DNA of 64,000 nt from Dillenia suffruticosa. Lineage: Eukaryota; Streptophyta; Magnoliopsida; Dilleniales; Dilleniaceae. Location of the stretch: NCBI GenBank assembly GCA_033439265.1, contig JAVTVX010000024.1:9779001-9843000 (forward strand), in the 5' to 3' direction. This document shows positions 48,540 through 60,619 of this stretch, piece by piece (position 1 is the stretch's first letter; the number at the start of each line of letters is the position of its first letter). The translations under genes and the position numbers were made by a program. The notes below the pieces were generated by a model, which did not search any database, was not told the origin of the DNA, and saw only the letters and a program-made list of their open reading frames with translations.

Positions 48540-49140
48540 ACAAAACAAATGCATTTTTCAGACGGACAAAAACCGTTTGCTAAACATACTAAAACCGTCA
48601 GCAAAACTTTCTCCAACGGATACGCTTTCAGTCGGCTATACACCAGTCGGGATAGATCTATCTTGACGGTTTTGATGACCGTTGGAACATGTGATTGATT
48701 TATAATGACGGTTATAAAAGTATTAGTAAAAATATTATTTTTTATCATCGGTTTCAAAATATCAGTAAAAATTATTAAGTTTTATTGTCGGTTATCACAT
48801 GTGTTAGGAAATGTTATTATCTTTTATCGTCAGTTATCACAACTGTTAAGAAATGTTACTATCATTTATCATCGGTTACCACATATGTTAGGAAATGTTA
48901 CTATCTTTTATCGTCGATTACACGTTAGTATAAATTACTGTTTGTACTATCGGTTACCACAAGCGAGAAAAAATTTCTGTTTTTATCGGTTGGAAAATAT
49001 TAATATAAGTTACTGTAGATTACTACAAGATTACTATAGATTACTACATGTTACTGTCAATTATCATGTTACTGTCGATTACCATATGGTTACTAATCGC
49101 CATGGTTACTATTTTGTACCATCGGTTACACAAGCGTCAG
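48540..49140. repeat. Left subterminal repeats of the CACTA element
   Basis: First come short ACCGT / GACGG words (48567-48715). Then about 44-bp tandem units containing TCGGTTATCACA and GTTAGGAAATGTTACTATC (about 48780-48930) decay rightward into TTACTGT/TTACCAT words. Such repeats are the usual binding region for the element's DNA-binding protein. Confidence 0.8.
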
Positions 49141-51114
49141 AAAGTTACTCTCTCTCTTTTATCATTATATTAGGTTAGAAATGTTATTCTTTTTTTTTCT
49201 CAGTTATTATAAATGTTAAAAAAATTTATTATTTCTGTTATCACTAAATTATTGCTCGTTACCAATATTACCATATGATTATCACATTGACGGTTTCTTT
49301 TTTTTTTTAAGATGATAGGTAAATTAAAATACTGAAAAATAAAGAAATTATAAAAATAATATAAATATTATAAGAATTGTAATTGATACAAACTAAAATG
49401 ATTGATACATATAAGACAAAAAAATATAAAAAAGATTACATGTCTCACAATTACATGTCTTCTGAGATGGTCCAAACCAAAAATATTCGTTACAATTTCT
49501 GAAGATATCTTCATTCACAATCACAATTTTTGAAGACGTCTTTATCCACAATCTCTCGTGACAATCTGTTCATTAAAACTCAATAGTAAAATAATGAAAT
49601 CATTATAAATAATAAATAATGAATGTAAATGAAAATATTACCTGAGAAGTAAGCAGAGAGCGTTTCCTTTTTCTAAATGCAAAATATCTTGATAGCATTG
49701 ATGTTTATATTTCTTCACAACTGTCCAAAATAAAAAATTAAAAATGATATTTTAATATTAAATCTCAAATTAAAATAAAAATAAGATGTTTATTTTTAAA
49801 ACCTGAATAACATCTTGGATGATTGAGCTTGTTCGACCGAACTTATTCTTTCTTGGAATTGTTGTGATTCTTCATACAATACTTATCCGTCGTTCGTCAA
49901 ACCTTTTAAATACCAAACATGATTAACTTTTGATAAAACTTTGCAAAGTATGAGTAAGATGTTTAAATGGAATATGAGAGAAAAACTTTCAAGGAAAGGA
50001 TAGAGAAATTTTGATTGTGGAACTTTCGCCTACGTATGATTTATAATATATAATTTTTACAAACAAAATTTTAAAACTCCGCCTTCGCGCTTTTTCTCCC
50101 GCCTCTTTTTTCATTACCGCATTTTTTCTCCCGCCTCTTTTTTCATTACCGTGTTTCTTAATTTTTCACATGTGTCTTTCATATGTGTTTTGAAAAAATC
50201 ACTTATAATTTTTATTATTTATTAACAAATACTTACTAACTAGTTACTATATTTGATTAATATCATATCTATTTGATTAATAAAAAATAATATATATTCT
50301 ATTCGATGATAATAAACTTATTAATATTATTAATTTAAATAATGCAATGATATGAAATTAATAATTTATATAATATAGTGTTATAGTTTTGAAAATTTAT
50401 TGAATATAATTTGAAAATATGATAATATAATGTAATTACATGTAATGGTGTAATTAATTATATTGGTATAATTAATGAAGAACACTAAATTTTACATCTA
50501 TTGTATCGGTAGAAATTGAATTTCAAATTCAATTACAATTTATAATTACAAAATATAATTTGCAATAAATAAAAATTTAATCTTTTATATAGACACTCCA
50601 CAATTTCCATATACACAACTTTTACATATTACACACACACACATACCACTAATTTCAACCACTAATATTTCACATGTAATATTATTTAAAATTAGTATAG
50701 TGAACTTCAATTTGGATATATTGGTTTTTTGACATTCTAAAAATAATTCATGAAATTTATTTTCATCCACATTAAATGCATGAGAAGTTGGTTTATCTGT
50801 AAATTTGTAAATGATCATGTAAATATGTGAATGAATCATACATGCCAAACATATCATGTTCAAAAACTTATCATGTAATTGGATATATTAGATCCATATA
50901 AATTTTTATTACTCTCTTCTTCATGAATACACTTATCCCCACTGGTGTATAGTGTATCTTTACTTTTGTGAGTTTAATTTTATCTTGTTTTATCTGTTTT
51001 TATTATTATTACATCATGAATTTTATTTTATAATTTTTGTATTTGATTTTCTTCATATTTTTATTTCTGTTAACATTGTTTACTACACTTATACCAATTG
51101 TATCACTTATTATA

Positions 51115-51335
51115 AGAATATCATTTGTTACCGGTTGTTATTATTTGTTACCACTTGTTATCATGCATTATATTATGATATATTATCATTTGTTACCGAT
51201 TGTTATTATTTGTTATCGGTTGTTACTATTTGTTACCACTTGTTATCATGCATTATATTATGATATATTATCATTTGTTACCGATTGTTATTATTTGTTA
51301 TCACTTATTACCATGCATTAATACATTATCTTACA
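51115..51335. repeat. Tandem repeats of TTGTTACCG/TTATCATGCATTATATTATGA
   Basis: Two long near-identical units plus a partial third inside the CACTA element, built from words such as TTACCGATTGTTATTATTTG. Overlapping ORFs here follow from the repeats and are not genes. Confidence 0.8.
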
Positions 51336-52619
51336 TGTTGTTATTATTTGTTGTCACGATAAAACAATATTTTCTCTTTTTTTTGTAAATATATAATGTA
51401 AAATGCAAAATGCAAATCATGACACTTTTTTATCTTTATTAATATTATATATTTTGGCAAATATTTGTAATTAAATATATAAAATTTTTAATTTATTAAT
51501 ATATTATAATTTAAATTAATATTAATATTCATGATTTGTAAAATGAAAAATATTTATGGAAAATGGGCAAAAAAATAAAAAGTTTTTTGCGGGTACATTG
51601 ATTCCGAAATAAAATGATAAAATGTTTTTGGAATTTTCACAAAATTTGCCGCTTGATTTTGAAATAAAATGATAAAATATTTTGGAGTTTTATCAAATTT
51701 AACCGCCAATTTGTGATGTGGTGCAAAAATCATTGTTTGAATTGTTTTTGATTTTGGCATGAATTTGTGGAGTTATCACTAAAAAATTTTAAAAAACTAA
51801 ATTCGTATATTAAATAAATTTTTTTTAAATTTATATAAAATTATATAACGTTGATAATTCTACTAATATATTTATTCCAAATACACTCAACCAATATGTT
51901 TTATCATTTTGGCATGCAGGACAATTGATAAATTAATATTAATAATCATGATTTTATATTATTACTAATATATATTCTCCATTTAACGATAATTTATAAT
52001 TTATAGTAATATATATAGTAATATGTATATATTATGTAATAATTTACGAATGTTATTATTATATTATTAGAAAATAGTACATTTGTATCTGAAAATAATT
52101 TTAAATTTTTTATAATATTTTTATACTTTCATTATCACTAATTAATTTAACAACTATAGTAATATTTTTTAAATTAAATGTACGTATCATATCTCACTTG
52201 CTCTGCCACCAGCTTTTATAAAGTTGAGTTGTTTGAATTTGAAATAAAATGATAAAATTTTTTTGCAATCAAATTTGATTGTTATTTGTGATGTGGTGCA
52301 AAAAAAAAAATTATCGTTTTGAATTATCTAAAATGAATTAATTGTTTTGGTAAAAAAAATAATTAGATTAGAATAAAAAAACAAATATTTTTTTCACAAA
52401 AAAGAGAAATTTGATTAAATTAGAAAATTGATTTTGACGAGAATATAATTTTATTGTAGAGTTATCAATTTTTCAATGTTAAAAAGTTAAATTTGTAAAT
52501 TAAATATTTTTAGAATTTATATAAAATTATATAATATTGATAATTAATATTGATAATTAATGTATTATTATCAATATTTCTCTTGGCGCACTACACAAGG
52601 GCAACCTGTAATACTGAAA

Positions 52620-52880
52620 CAGAAAAAAAAAGAATGAAAAAAAAAAAGAAAATTAAAGGTGAAGAAAAAACTGAAATAAAAAAAAGAAAAGAAAAAGAAG
52701 AAACAAAAAAAAGTTAAAAAAACGGAAGGGTGAAGGTAAAAAAAATAAAAATAAAAAAGAAGAAGAAAAAGAAAAAAAAAGGTTCAAAAAAAAAATGAAA
52801 GGGTGAAGGGTAAAAAAAAAGTAAAAGAAAAAAGCAAAAAATTGATAAATATATGAAAAAAGAAGTTTAAAAAAAAAAAA
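52620..52880. repeat. Purine-rich low-complexity tract in the CACTA element
   Basis: About 260 bases of A/G-rich sequence (AAAAAGAAAAAGAAG-like), placed directly left of the GC-rich cassette. Together with the T/C-rich tract at 53150-53220 it brackets the tRNA-like module. Confidence 0.8.
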
Positions 52881-52896
52881 AAAGATGAACAGTAGT

Positions 52897-53008
52897 GCCC
52901 ACGGTTGCAGCTGTGGGGGGCACGGCCGTAAGCGCGCGCAGGGGCTCTGGCATGCCCCTGCACTTGCGGTTGCAGCCGTGCTGCTGCACGGTTGCAACCG
53001 TGTAGGGA
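52897..53008. repeat. GC-rich cassette with ACGGTTGCARCCGTG palindromes
   Basis: A sharp GC island in very AT-rich DNA. The 16-bp perfect palindrome CACGGTTGCAACCGTG lies at 52987-53002. Two imperfect copies lie near 52900 (ACGGTTGCAGCTGTG) and 52966 (CGGTTGCAGCCGTG). It can fold into several hairpins. Confidence 0.85.
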
Positions 53009-53050
53009 ATTCAAAAAATTGAGAAAGGGAAGAAAGTATATAAGACAAAT

Positions 53051-53146
53051 GCCACTTCAAACCACATCTATCAAGTGGTGTAATGGTTGAAGCTTCTGAT
53101 GCCATATCCAATGCCCAGGTTCGAATCCGGTCCCTTTCTCTGGCAA
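53051..53146 (+). ncRNA. tRNA-derived (SINE-like) module inside the CACTA element
   Basis: A box-like TGGTGTAATGGTTGA at about 53077-53090 and a perfect B-box GGTTCGAATCC at 53118-53128 have the spacing of a pol III tRNA promoter. GCCA at 53051 can pair with TGGC at 53141, but the T-stem is imperfect, so this is not a normal tRNA gene. GCAACATTTTG and a T run follow, which could end pol III transcription. A second module of the same kind is at 63456-63529. Confidence 0.55.
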
Positions 53147-54179
53147 CATTTTGTTTTTTTTTTTTTTTCATTCTCTTCTCTTCCTCTTCTCTCTTTCTCT
53201 CATCAATTTTTTTTCCTATCCCACTCTCACCCATAAAATAAAATTTGGTAAAATTTGTAATGAAATATTTAAAATTTTTAATTTTTTTATATATTATAAT
53301 ATAAATTAATATCGATAATTATCATATTAAAATTTATTATAATTTATAGTAATATATATAGCAATATATATATATATTATATAATAATATAAGATTGATA
53401 TTATTATATTATTGGAAAATGGTGAATATGTATCTTAATTTTTTGTAATTTTTTTTACATTTTCATTTTATCTTCTTGGATATACCACTTTTTCAAATTA
53501 AATTAATAACAAACAAATTTTCAAAATAAAATTTTAAAATCTCTTTTTCCGGATATTTTTTTATTACACAATTATCCTGCCCTTTTTCATTACACATTTT
53601 TCATCTTCCAATTTTTTTCTTTTTTTTTTCAAAAATACGGATGATATTTCTTTCTATTTCACTCTCCTTTTTTTTTCTTATCTGCCACATTTTTTTTCCT
53701 TATCTCACTCTCATTCAACCTTTTGTTCTCTTTTTTTTTTTTTCAGTTTACAAATTTCAGGTATTTAAATATAATATATAATTGTTTAGATGAATATTAT
53801 ATTTGAAGATGATATAGATTTTTTATATTATCATTGACAAATAAATTTTAGATAAATTTCACAGACGTAATTTTTCACAAATAAATATCATTTGAAAAAC
53901 AAAAAATTAGAAAAAATAAATTAAAACAAATAATAAAGAGACAATTAAATAAAAATGGAAGTAACGGAAATGATACAGCTTGCCATGTGTCTCATTTTTC
54001 TTTTTTTTTTCTTTTATTCTCTACCTTCCACAGATTATGATAAATTATTTAATATTTTATATTTTGGTAAATATTTATAATTAAATATATAAATTTATTA
54101 AATTAATAATATATTATAATTTAAATTAATATTAATAACCATCATTTTATATTATGCACTAATATAATAATATCATTCA

Positions 54180-55140
54180 TTCAAAATTATCATTACTTAC
54201 CACTTATTATCACACAACTTATCACAACTTATCATTACTTACCACTTATTATCACAATTACCAACATTTTTATCACAACTTATCACAACTTATCATTACT
54301 TACCACTTATTTTCACAATTACCAACTTTTTTATTTCAATTTATCATAAATTTAAAAAATTCTATAAATTCTATAAATTATCACAACTTATTTATAAAAT
54401 GGTTTATATAAATTCTATAAAAACACAAAATAAGAAAAAAAATACAAATACAATTAAATTAAATTAAATTAAATTAATGAAAATATAAAATGATAAAATG
54501 TAATAGTTGAAATATAAATTAAAATAAAACTTAAATTACTACTATTTACCATCCATATACTAACAACTTACTATTTACTATTTACCACAACTATATATCA
54601 TAAACTTACCACGTGCCCCTTTTCTTTCTTTTTTTTTTTTTTAGTTTCAACTTTTCTCACTTTCATATTAATAAAAATGTCCGTCGTCAAAATACTAAAA
54701 AATAACAAAAAAAAAAGTTATCTCTCTTTTTTATTTTTTCTTTTTTTCTCTCAACCTTCCACACTTTTTTCTACTTTTCTTTTTTCTTTTTTTTTCTATA
54801 CAAAAATATTAAAATTTTTTAAATTGTTAATATAAGAGAATTTAAAATAATATTAACTAACATATATTCTCCAATAATTTATAATTTATAATAATATATA
54901 CAGTACTAATATTATGTATGTATTATTAGAAAATGGTATATTGTGTATTTCAAAATAATTCTAATTTTTTTATAAATTTTTTATATTTTTACAAATTTCT
55001 CGCAAATTATTACCACTACTTATCACAAGTTATAGGTTACCACTACTTAAGTTGTTACCATTACTTATCACACGTTATTAACATCACAGATTATAACGTA
55101 TTACAATACACATAACACACGTTATCATAAATTATTCCCT
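54180..55140. repeat. Right-side TTATCA/TTACCA repeats of the CACTA element
   Basis: Runs of ACTTATCATTACTTACCACTT and related words (54185-54320) and TACCACTACTTATCACA (55010-55080), followed by ACGG/ACCG words close to the right end (55365-55525). They mirror the left subterminal repeats in looser form. Confidence 0.7.
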
Positions 55141-57048
55141 TCTATATTAACTCTAAAATTTTAAACTGTTTCTAAAAATTATATAAATATATATAGAAAT
55201 ATAACATTTGCAAATAGTAAAATACAAGTTATCATAATTATAAATTTATACAAACAGTATGGTTAAGTAGATCCAGTAGACCTGATTATTTTCAAATCGT
55301 CTCTAAAAATATTATATTTACCAAACTACAAAAGATAATCATCAGAAATTGAATATCATTTTTACCGACGGTCCTGTTAACTTTACTCACGGTTTATAAA
55401 CTTTTCTCGACGTTATAATTTATACTGTTAAAATATGTATATATTTTTCTACGGTTTTGTAAAAAACGTCGGTATAGGTAAGAAGAAACCGTTGTTAAAA
55501 GTTACCGATAATAAAAGTTACCGTCAGTATAGAGATATAATTTTGTAGTGTATATATCATTTTCAAAATATATGAGTCTATTTTCATAATACAGAGATCG
55601 TATTAAAATTGCGTAAAAACAGAACAATTTATAATGAGAAAGGTTGCATCAACCCTTGCAGTAAAATCCCAATTTCTGACTATTTTCATGCATAGGTCAA
55701 TTTAAATTCCAAGGGAAACTATTCAAATCAACTTAATTTGATTCTATCATACTGAACAGTCCCATTTCATATAAATTCTGACACTTAACCTAATGAGTCG
55801 CATATAATGTCTGAAAATGCATTCATTACGAATCTGGTTTACATTCTAGTATATACAAGATTTCTTATCTTAAATTTACCCTAAATTCGATAACCAAATC
55901 GAATGGGTCCGAAATCACTCACCTAGCGTTTTTCTCGGATTGCAGACCTTTGTCTGAATGTCTTCTCGATCACTCCAAGATTTGCAATGCTACCTATCAA
56001 GATAGGGTTTATTAGTTAGGTTCAAACACTTAGATCGAAAACAAAATCCTAAATCAGTTACCTGCGTGGAGGTTCGTGGGCCGTCACAGGCTCATGGGCC
56101 GTTGCGGGCTACAGCGGGCTCATGGGGTCGCGGGTCAGCGGGCTAGTGGGCTTCGACTAGCGGGCTCGTTGGTTTGCGGGCCAGTGGGCTAGTCAGCCGG
56201 TAGGCCTGCGAGCAGATGGGCCTGTGGACTAGCGGGCCTGCGGCTGATGGGTCTGCGGGCTGGCGGGCCTGCGGCTGATGGGCCTGCGGCTGGGGGGCCT
56301 GCGGCTCGTGGACTTGTGGCCGTAGTGGCTTGCGGGGTGGTGCTCGTGCGCTAGCTTACGCTCCCGTGCGCCGGTGAACTGGTGCGCTCTCGTACGCTGA
56401 GGCGCGCTCGCGGCTTGGTTCGCACTCGCAGCCTGGCTCGCGCTCACGGGCTAGTTTCTGCTTGCGGCTTGGCTCGCGCTTGCGGGCTGGGTCGTGCTCG
56501 CTACCTGGGCTCGCGCTACGGGCTGGGTCCTGCTCGTGGCCTGGCTCATGCTGCGGGCTAGATCCTGCTCGCTCAGGGACTGAGGCACGTTTGGCTCGGG
56601 CTGGGGGATAGCGCTGCAGAGGGCGCTGTAGTCGCGCGCTATGGCGGAAGGTGGTGCTCGCGGGAGGAAAGAGTAGCTGCGGTCGCGCACGGTGGTGTGC
56701 GGTGCGATCGATCGTGGCTCGCGGCGGAGGAAGGTGAGGCGGAAGGGAGAGAGCTGCGGGAGATCGCGAGGGAGAGACTATGAGAGAGAAACCAAGAGGG
56801 AAAGAAGAAGAAGGAGAAGAAGAAGGAGAAGAAGATGAAGGTGGTGGCGATCCGTTGGCGGCGGAGTTCACGGCGCCGTAGTGGGGGAGAGAAACGAATG
56901 GTCGGAAAAGAGAGAGAGAGAGAGAGAGGGATTAGGTTGAAACCCTAATCCCCAAATTTGGGGACGCAGCGTTTTACCTCAAAACGCTGCGTTTCCATTT
57001 TTCTTTTTCTTATTTTTTTATTTATTTATTTTTTCTTGGTGTTACAAC

Positions 57049-57164
57049 CTTCCTGTAGGTGGCACAAGGTAAACCTGCATGCAGTCAAGTTCACAGTGTT
57101 CGTCATAAGACTTCCACATTTGCCTAACAGCCTCTAATATCCTTTTAGATTTTCCCATACTCTC
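57049..57164 (-). pseudogene. Exon-like ORF at the edge of the solo LTR (unrecognised)
   Basis: The minus strand has a good acceptor (TTTCTCTACAG), a 116-base open stretch and a donor AAG|GT. It reads ESMGKSKRILEAVRQMWKSY, then DEHCELDCMQVYLVPPTG. It looks like a real protein-coding exon, but I do not recognise the family. The donor lies within the ACCTT target duplication, so the LTR inserted exactly at this exon-intron border. It may be an exon of a host gene whose other exons are outside or lost, or a captured fragment. Frames to its right show no clear companion exon. Confidence 0.4.
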
Positions 57165-57376
57165 CTGTAGAGAAATTGAGTTCCCAAAAAAGTGTCTGAC
57201 GCAAAAAAAAAAAAAAAAAAAAAAATTTGCTAATGCAACAAAATGGATGGAGAGAAGATATCCTCATGTCTTTGGGGGCTAAAGGGAATTTACATTACTG
57301 TATGGATGTCGGGCATTTGAACTAATGTTAAAATCATGTAAAAATATTTATTCTCTCTCTCTCTCTCTCTCTCTCT

Positions 57377-57411
<35 letters not shown>

Positions 57412-57900
57412 TCATTTCAGTGGGTTGTATGCTTCTGTGTGTCGGTATATGTATAGGCAGGTTTCACATATGCTATAGTCCCGGTAGCTCTCTTCTATAT
57501 GGACCACAGGCATGAAGTCGGAATGTGTTGGACATGATGCTAGTTTGTGGACAGAAAATACAGTCACTGGGCTATTTAACTTCCTCGACAGGAAAGGCAC
57601 TTCTGAATGTGTTAAAAAAAAATGGATCAGCCAAGCAAGTGTCTTTTAAAAATTTGAAGGCCAAAACAATACTGTGATAAGAGTGCATGGAGTAAATAGT
57701 GTGATAAGATAATAGAGAAGTCCAGAGGCGTACCGTGAGAAAAAAGGATAAAAGCATCTGATATGAAGTGGTGGTCCTATAGTGATGTAAATAAAATGGG
57801 CATTTGAACTAATGTCGATTCCAACAAGTAATGCATTAATTAAAAAAATCAGTTTCCAGGTCATATAGTGATATCAAGTGCAATATTTATTTAAACGAAG
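57165..57900. repeat. Simple repeats and unassigned DNA
   Basis: Contains poly-A (57200-57224), (TC)n at about 57353-57376 and a poly-T of about 30 bases (57378-57408). The short minus ORFs at 57412-57864 have no recognised content. Confidence 0.6.
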
Positions 57901-58375
57901 AAACTTTGTTTCAAATAAAATGTTACCCGAAATTTCTCCAAAACTCCCTCTTTGATATCCTTTGGCACCATACGCCAGTAATAGGTCCCTTAATATTCTC
58001 AATAATTGAACGAACAACATGAGAATCAAGAAAGCTATTGATCAAAAAATTAATGAGTTAGAATTTATTATACACATAAAATACTATTCACACGTTCATA
58101 TAAAAATATAATTTGTATTTCTCTTATGTATGATTTGCAGCTTCAACGAGGGTTCTACCCTCCGAATTGAGTGGCACCTCAGTTCCATGGTTTGGGCCTG
58201 TACCTTGAGTGGATAAGGAACCTATAATACCCTCGTCCTCAGCTCTTGACTCTTCGGGCTGGACCACTCTTCGGGCTGAACAATGGTCACTGGGATATTA
58301 GTTATATGTAATGACCCTCTACTGCTCTCACTCCCTCTCCTTGAGCTTCCCCTAGAGGTACATCCTCTGCTTTGT
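57900..58375 (-). pseudogene. CACTA/Ptta-like transposon protein fragments
   Basis: The minus strand at about 57918-57985 reads YYWRMVPKDIKEGVLEKFR followed by a GT donor. This resembles the W..VP...KE...F block of plant Ptta/En/Spm (Transposase_24) proteins. At about 58225-58360 a Ser/Arg-rich stretch, RGSSRRGSESSRGSLHIT, follows in another frame, like the linker of those proteins. A frame change lies just before the first block. Weak but consistent with the DUF4216-like block further right on the same strand. Confidence 0.4.
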
Positions 58376-58399
58376 ACTATATTTGTTTAGCTGAAATAG

Positions 58400-60020
58400 A
58401 GTTGTATATACAAATCTAAGATCAAAAGGGTTGAAACAAAGTTAACATTTTTAAAACATTGTATGAATGAAAGAAAATTTTCAGAAATTCCACTTTGTAT
58501 CATCATTCATTAAAGAGAAACATAACTAGGATGCCAATGAAATCAAGGATGAGCATGCAAAGGAAGCAGGACATGAAATGATTGCTGCAGAACAGCAGTG
58601 ACAAATGAGTACTTTAGTGCGTGAGGAACGTGCAAATGAACAAAATTAGATAGGCTACAACAAGAAATGAGAACAGCTGTAGATTCACCGAGTGCATTGT
58701 ATACCTCCCACAAAACATTTCTCCAGAACCAATTTACAGCATGTGAAGAGGTTGATTTTCGACTTTTATGGATATTTTTGCCTCTCATGCATGGTATGCG
58801 GCTAAAGCAGAAGCAAAATCCTGGGAATTTCAGTGTGTCAATGAGAAGTTTGCATAAGTCCTGCATACCAGTGTGTCGTGATGTGAAATAGCATGAAATG
58901 TAAATTGTCCAAAAACCTGTTTCCTTCAAAAGGGTTTTGCCTTCAATTATGAAATGAGTGAAGGACTAGAGTTAGCTTTAAGAGAGGATAGATCAAAGGT
59001 AAACTAGATTGAGGTGATTTGAGACCATGAACAAAGAAAAACAGGAATACACCAGCACTAAATCATCATATCCAGGGTAAAGAAGATGCAGAAACCATAG
59101 GAAGAAGTAAAAGAAATATATGGAACAAAAAAACTCTCCGGAAGCCCTAACAACTAGAGTGAATGGTTAGTTGAAGTGAATGAGCGTGATTCAATTGTCA
59201 GATCTCTAAAATGGTATTTTTGTATTGGGTTATTCTCTTTTTCAAGTCAAGCCAGTGCGTACTTCTTCTAGACCAGACAAGTTAATAGACCCAGGACCCA
59301 AAATTATGGAAAGACAAAAGTTTAAGTCTCTCCTCTCTCTTCTGAGAGAAAGGTGTTAAGAAAGGACAACTTGATGACATTCTGTCAATGTATCCTTTAG
59401 GAAGATATACTGTTTGTCAATAACAATGGTTCATCACTGTAAGGAACAGCAACAGCATTTTTATTTTCCGTAAAGACAATGATAAGCTAGTTTACACACG
59501 TTGGACTCCAGAATGCCCAGGAGTTGGCACTCAGATGAACACATCGTTATGTGAAATCTCAATTTCAACCCCCTACATGCAAGAAAATTATAATGCTTTC
59601 TCCTCTGCCTAGACCTCTATATTTTTCCAATTGTTTTGAAAATCTAAAAAATTTACCAACCTCCTTAATAGTGTACTTAATGAACTTATTTCACAAAGCA
59701 AGCAAGCTAAAAAATTGTATAAAGTACCTGAGCAAAATTAAAGGTAAACAGAACTCATCCAAGCCATGCACACAAACTTCCCATGCCTGAATGAATACTA
59801 CTATTGAAAACACTCCCGCAAATTTGAGAATAAAAGGATAGCCACCAATGAAAAGCTATCTTTGAGTTGAAAATTTTAGGGGCGAAAAGGGGCCTTAGAC
59901 TTGAGTTATATGTCGAGATTCTTGATTTTCTCTTAAAATTGTGATTCTATCTCTATAGTGAACCTTCAAGGCAACAAGAAGAGTGACTGTCTCTACAGAA
60001 TAGTAACCACGATCTGCATT
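58400..60020. other. Unassigned DNA
   Basis: The minus ORF at 58543-58929 (128 residues) is open but matches nothing I recognise, and its composition is not convincingly coding. No other feature was seen. It could be non-coding or intron sequence of the decayed CACTA gene region. Confidence 0.4.
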
Positions 60021-60021
60021 A

Positions 60022-60180
60022 CAATAGGAAAACATTAGAGAAAGATATTAATCACAATCTAAAATAAATTAAAATGGACAGGTAGGAAAGTTGTACAAGG
60101 CAATAAGAAAACATTAGAGAAAGATATTCATCACAATCCAAAATAAATTAAAATGGACAGCTAGGAAAGTTGTACAAGGC
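60022..60180. repeat. 79-bp tandem duplication
   Basis: Copies start at 60022 and 60101 and share AAAACATTAGAGAAAGATAT and GGACAG..AGGAAAGTTGTAC with few differences. Confidence 0.88.
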
Positions 60181-60509
60181 AATAATCCTTCCAAAATAAA
60201 CAATGGCAGCCTTCTCCAGACATGAGAAACCAAATCCAAAATGGAAAGAAATAACGAAGTGACACCAACTAAATAATTTATTCACTTAGTAAAAGTTTAG
60301 AGATCATTAATTGTGCAATGAAACTAAATATACTCAATTGCATTCCCTACGAATAAATAAAGTAAAAGAGACAAGCCAAAGGAAGAAGGGACAAGGGGTA
60401 AGTTGTGGAAATTAACATGTATAGCATCATAGCAAAAATTAGACAGAGGAGAAACTAAATTTCACATATCTTTCTAATGTTTACTTAATGCTACCGGTGT
60501 AATCATTCC

Positions 60510-60510
<1 letters not shown>

Positions 60511-60540
<30 letters not shown>

Positions 60541-60606
60541 CTTGTTCTTCTTGTTCTTGTTCTTCTTGTTCTTGTTCTCCTTCTTCTTCTTCTTCTTCTT
60601 CTTCGA
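60511..60606. repeat. (ATG)n and (TTC)n microsatellites
   Basis: A GAT/ATG run of about nine units (60512-60538), then TTGTTCTTC and (TTC)n runs. On the minus strand they would read as poly-Ser/His then Glu/Lys-rich tail codons at the end of the CACTA ORF. Confidence 0.85.
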
Positions 60607-60619
60607 TATCTACTGATAA

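Larger units (their letters stand above)
48536..55550. mobile_element. 7.0 kb non-autonomous CACTA (En/Spm-like) transposon
   Basis: The left end is CACTACAAAACAAATGC and the right end (inverted) is CACTACAAAATTATATC. The first ten bases are identical, followed by a shared ACGG about 26 bases in. TAT flanks both ends (48533-48535 and 55551-55553), the 3-bp duplication expected for CACTA elements. Subterminal DNA is rich in ACCGT/ACGGT and ATCGGTTAC words. No transposase ORF is visible. The inside is AT-rich with tandem repeats and a GC-rich plus tRNA-like module at 52.9-53.15 kb. It sits in the solo LTR, so it is younger than that LTR. Confidence 0.9.
46663..57046 (-). mobile_element. Solo LTR of a chromovirus relative, interrupted by a CACTA element
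   Basis: It begins TGTTACGCCTCGAGTTGG, matching the inverse of the family LTR end, and finishes TTGGTGTTACA. The five bases ACCTT stand directly before it (46658-46662) and directly after it (57047-57051), a clean target-site duplication. No internal retrotransposon sequence is present. Without the 7.0 kb CACTA insertion the LTR is about 3.37 kb, longer than its relatives nearby. It carries a GC-rich low-complexity part at 56070-56720 and ends with the conserved AAACGCTGCG region. Confidence 0.88.

Noticed and set aside
51037-51388. Overlapping Tyr/Leu/His-rich ORFs
   Set aside because: Products of TTGTTATTATTTG-type tandem repeats in the CACTA element.
53051-53146. Functional tRNA gene
   Set aside because: A and B boxes are good but the T-stem has mismatches and no clean cloverleaf forms; better seen as tRNA-derived.
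52653-53234. 193-residue minus ORF with Phe-rich runs
   Set aside because: It reads through purine/pyrimidine tracts and the tRNA-like module; composition-driven.
56229-56871. 171-residue minus ORF and overlapping ORFs
   Set aside because: GC-rich part of the solo LTR; low complexity, no domain.
58543-58929. 128-residue minus ORF as a host gene
   Set aside because: No recognised domain, no convincing partner exons, and located among CACTA fragments; left unassigned.
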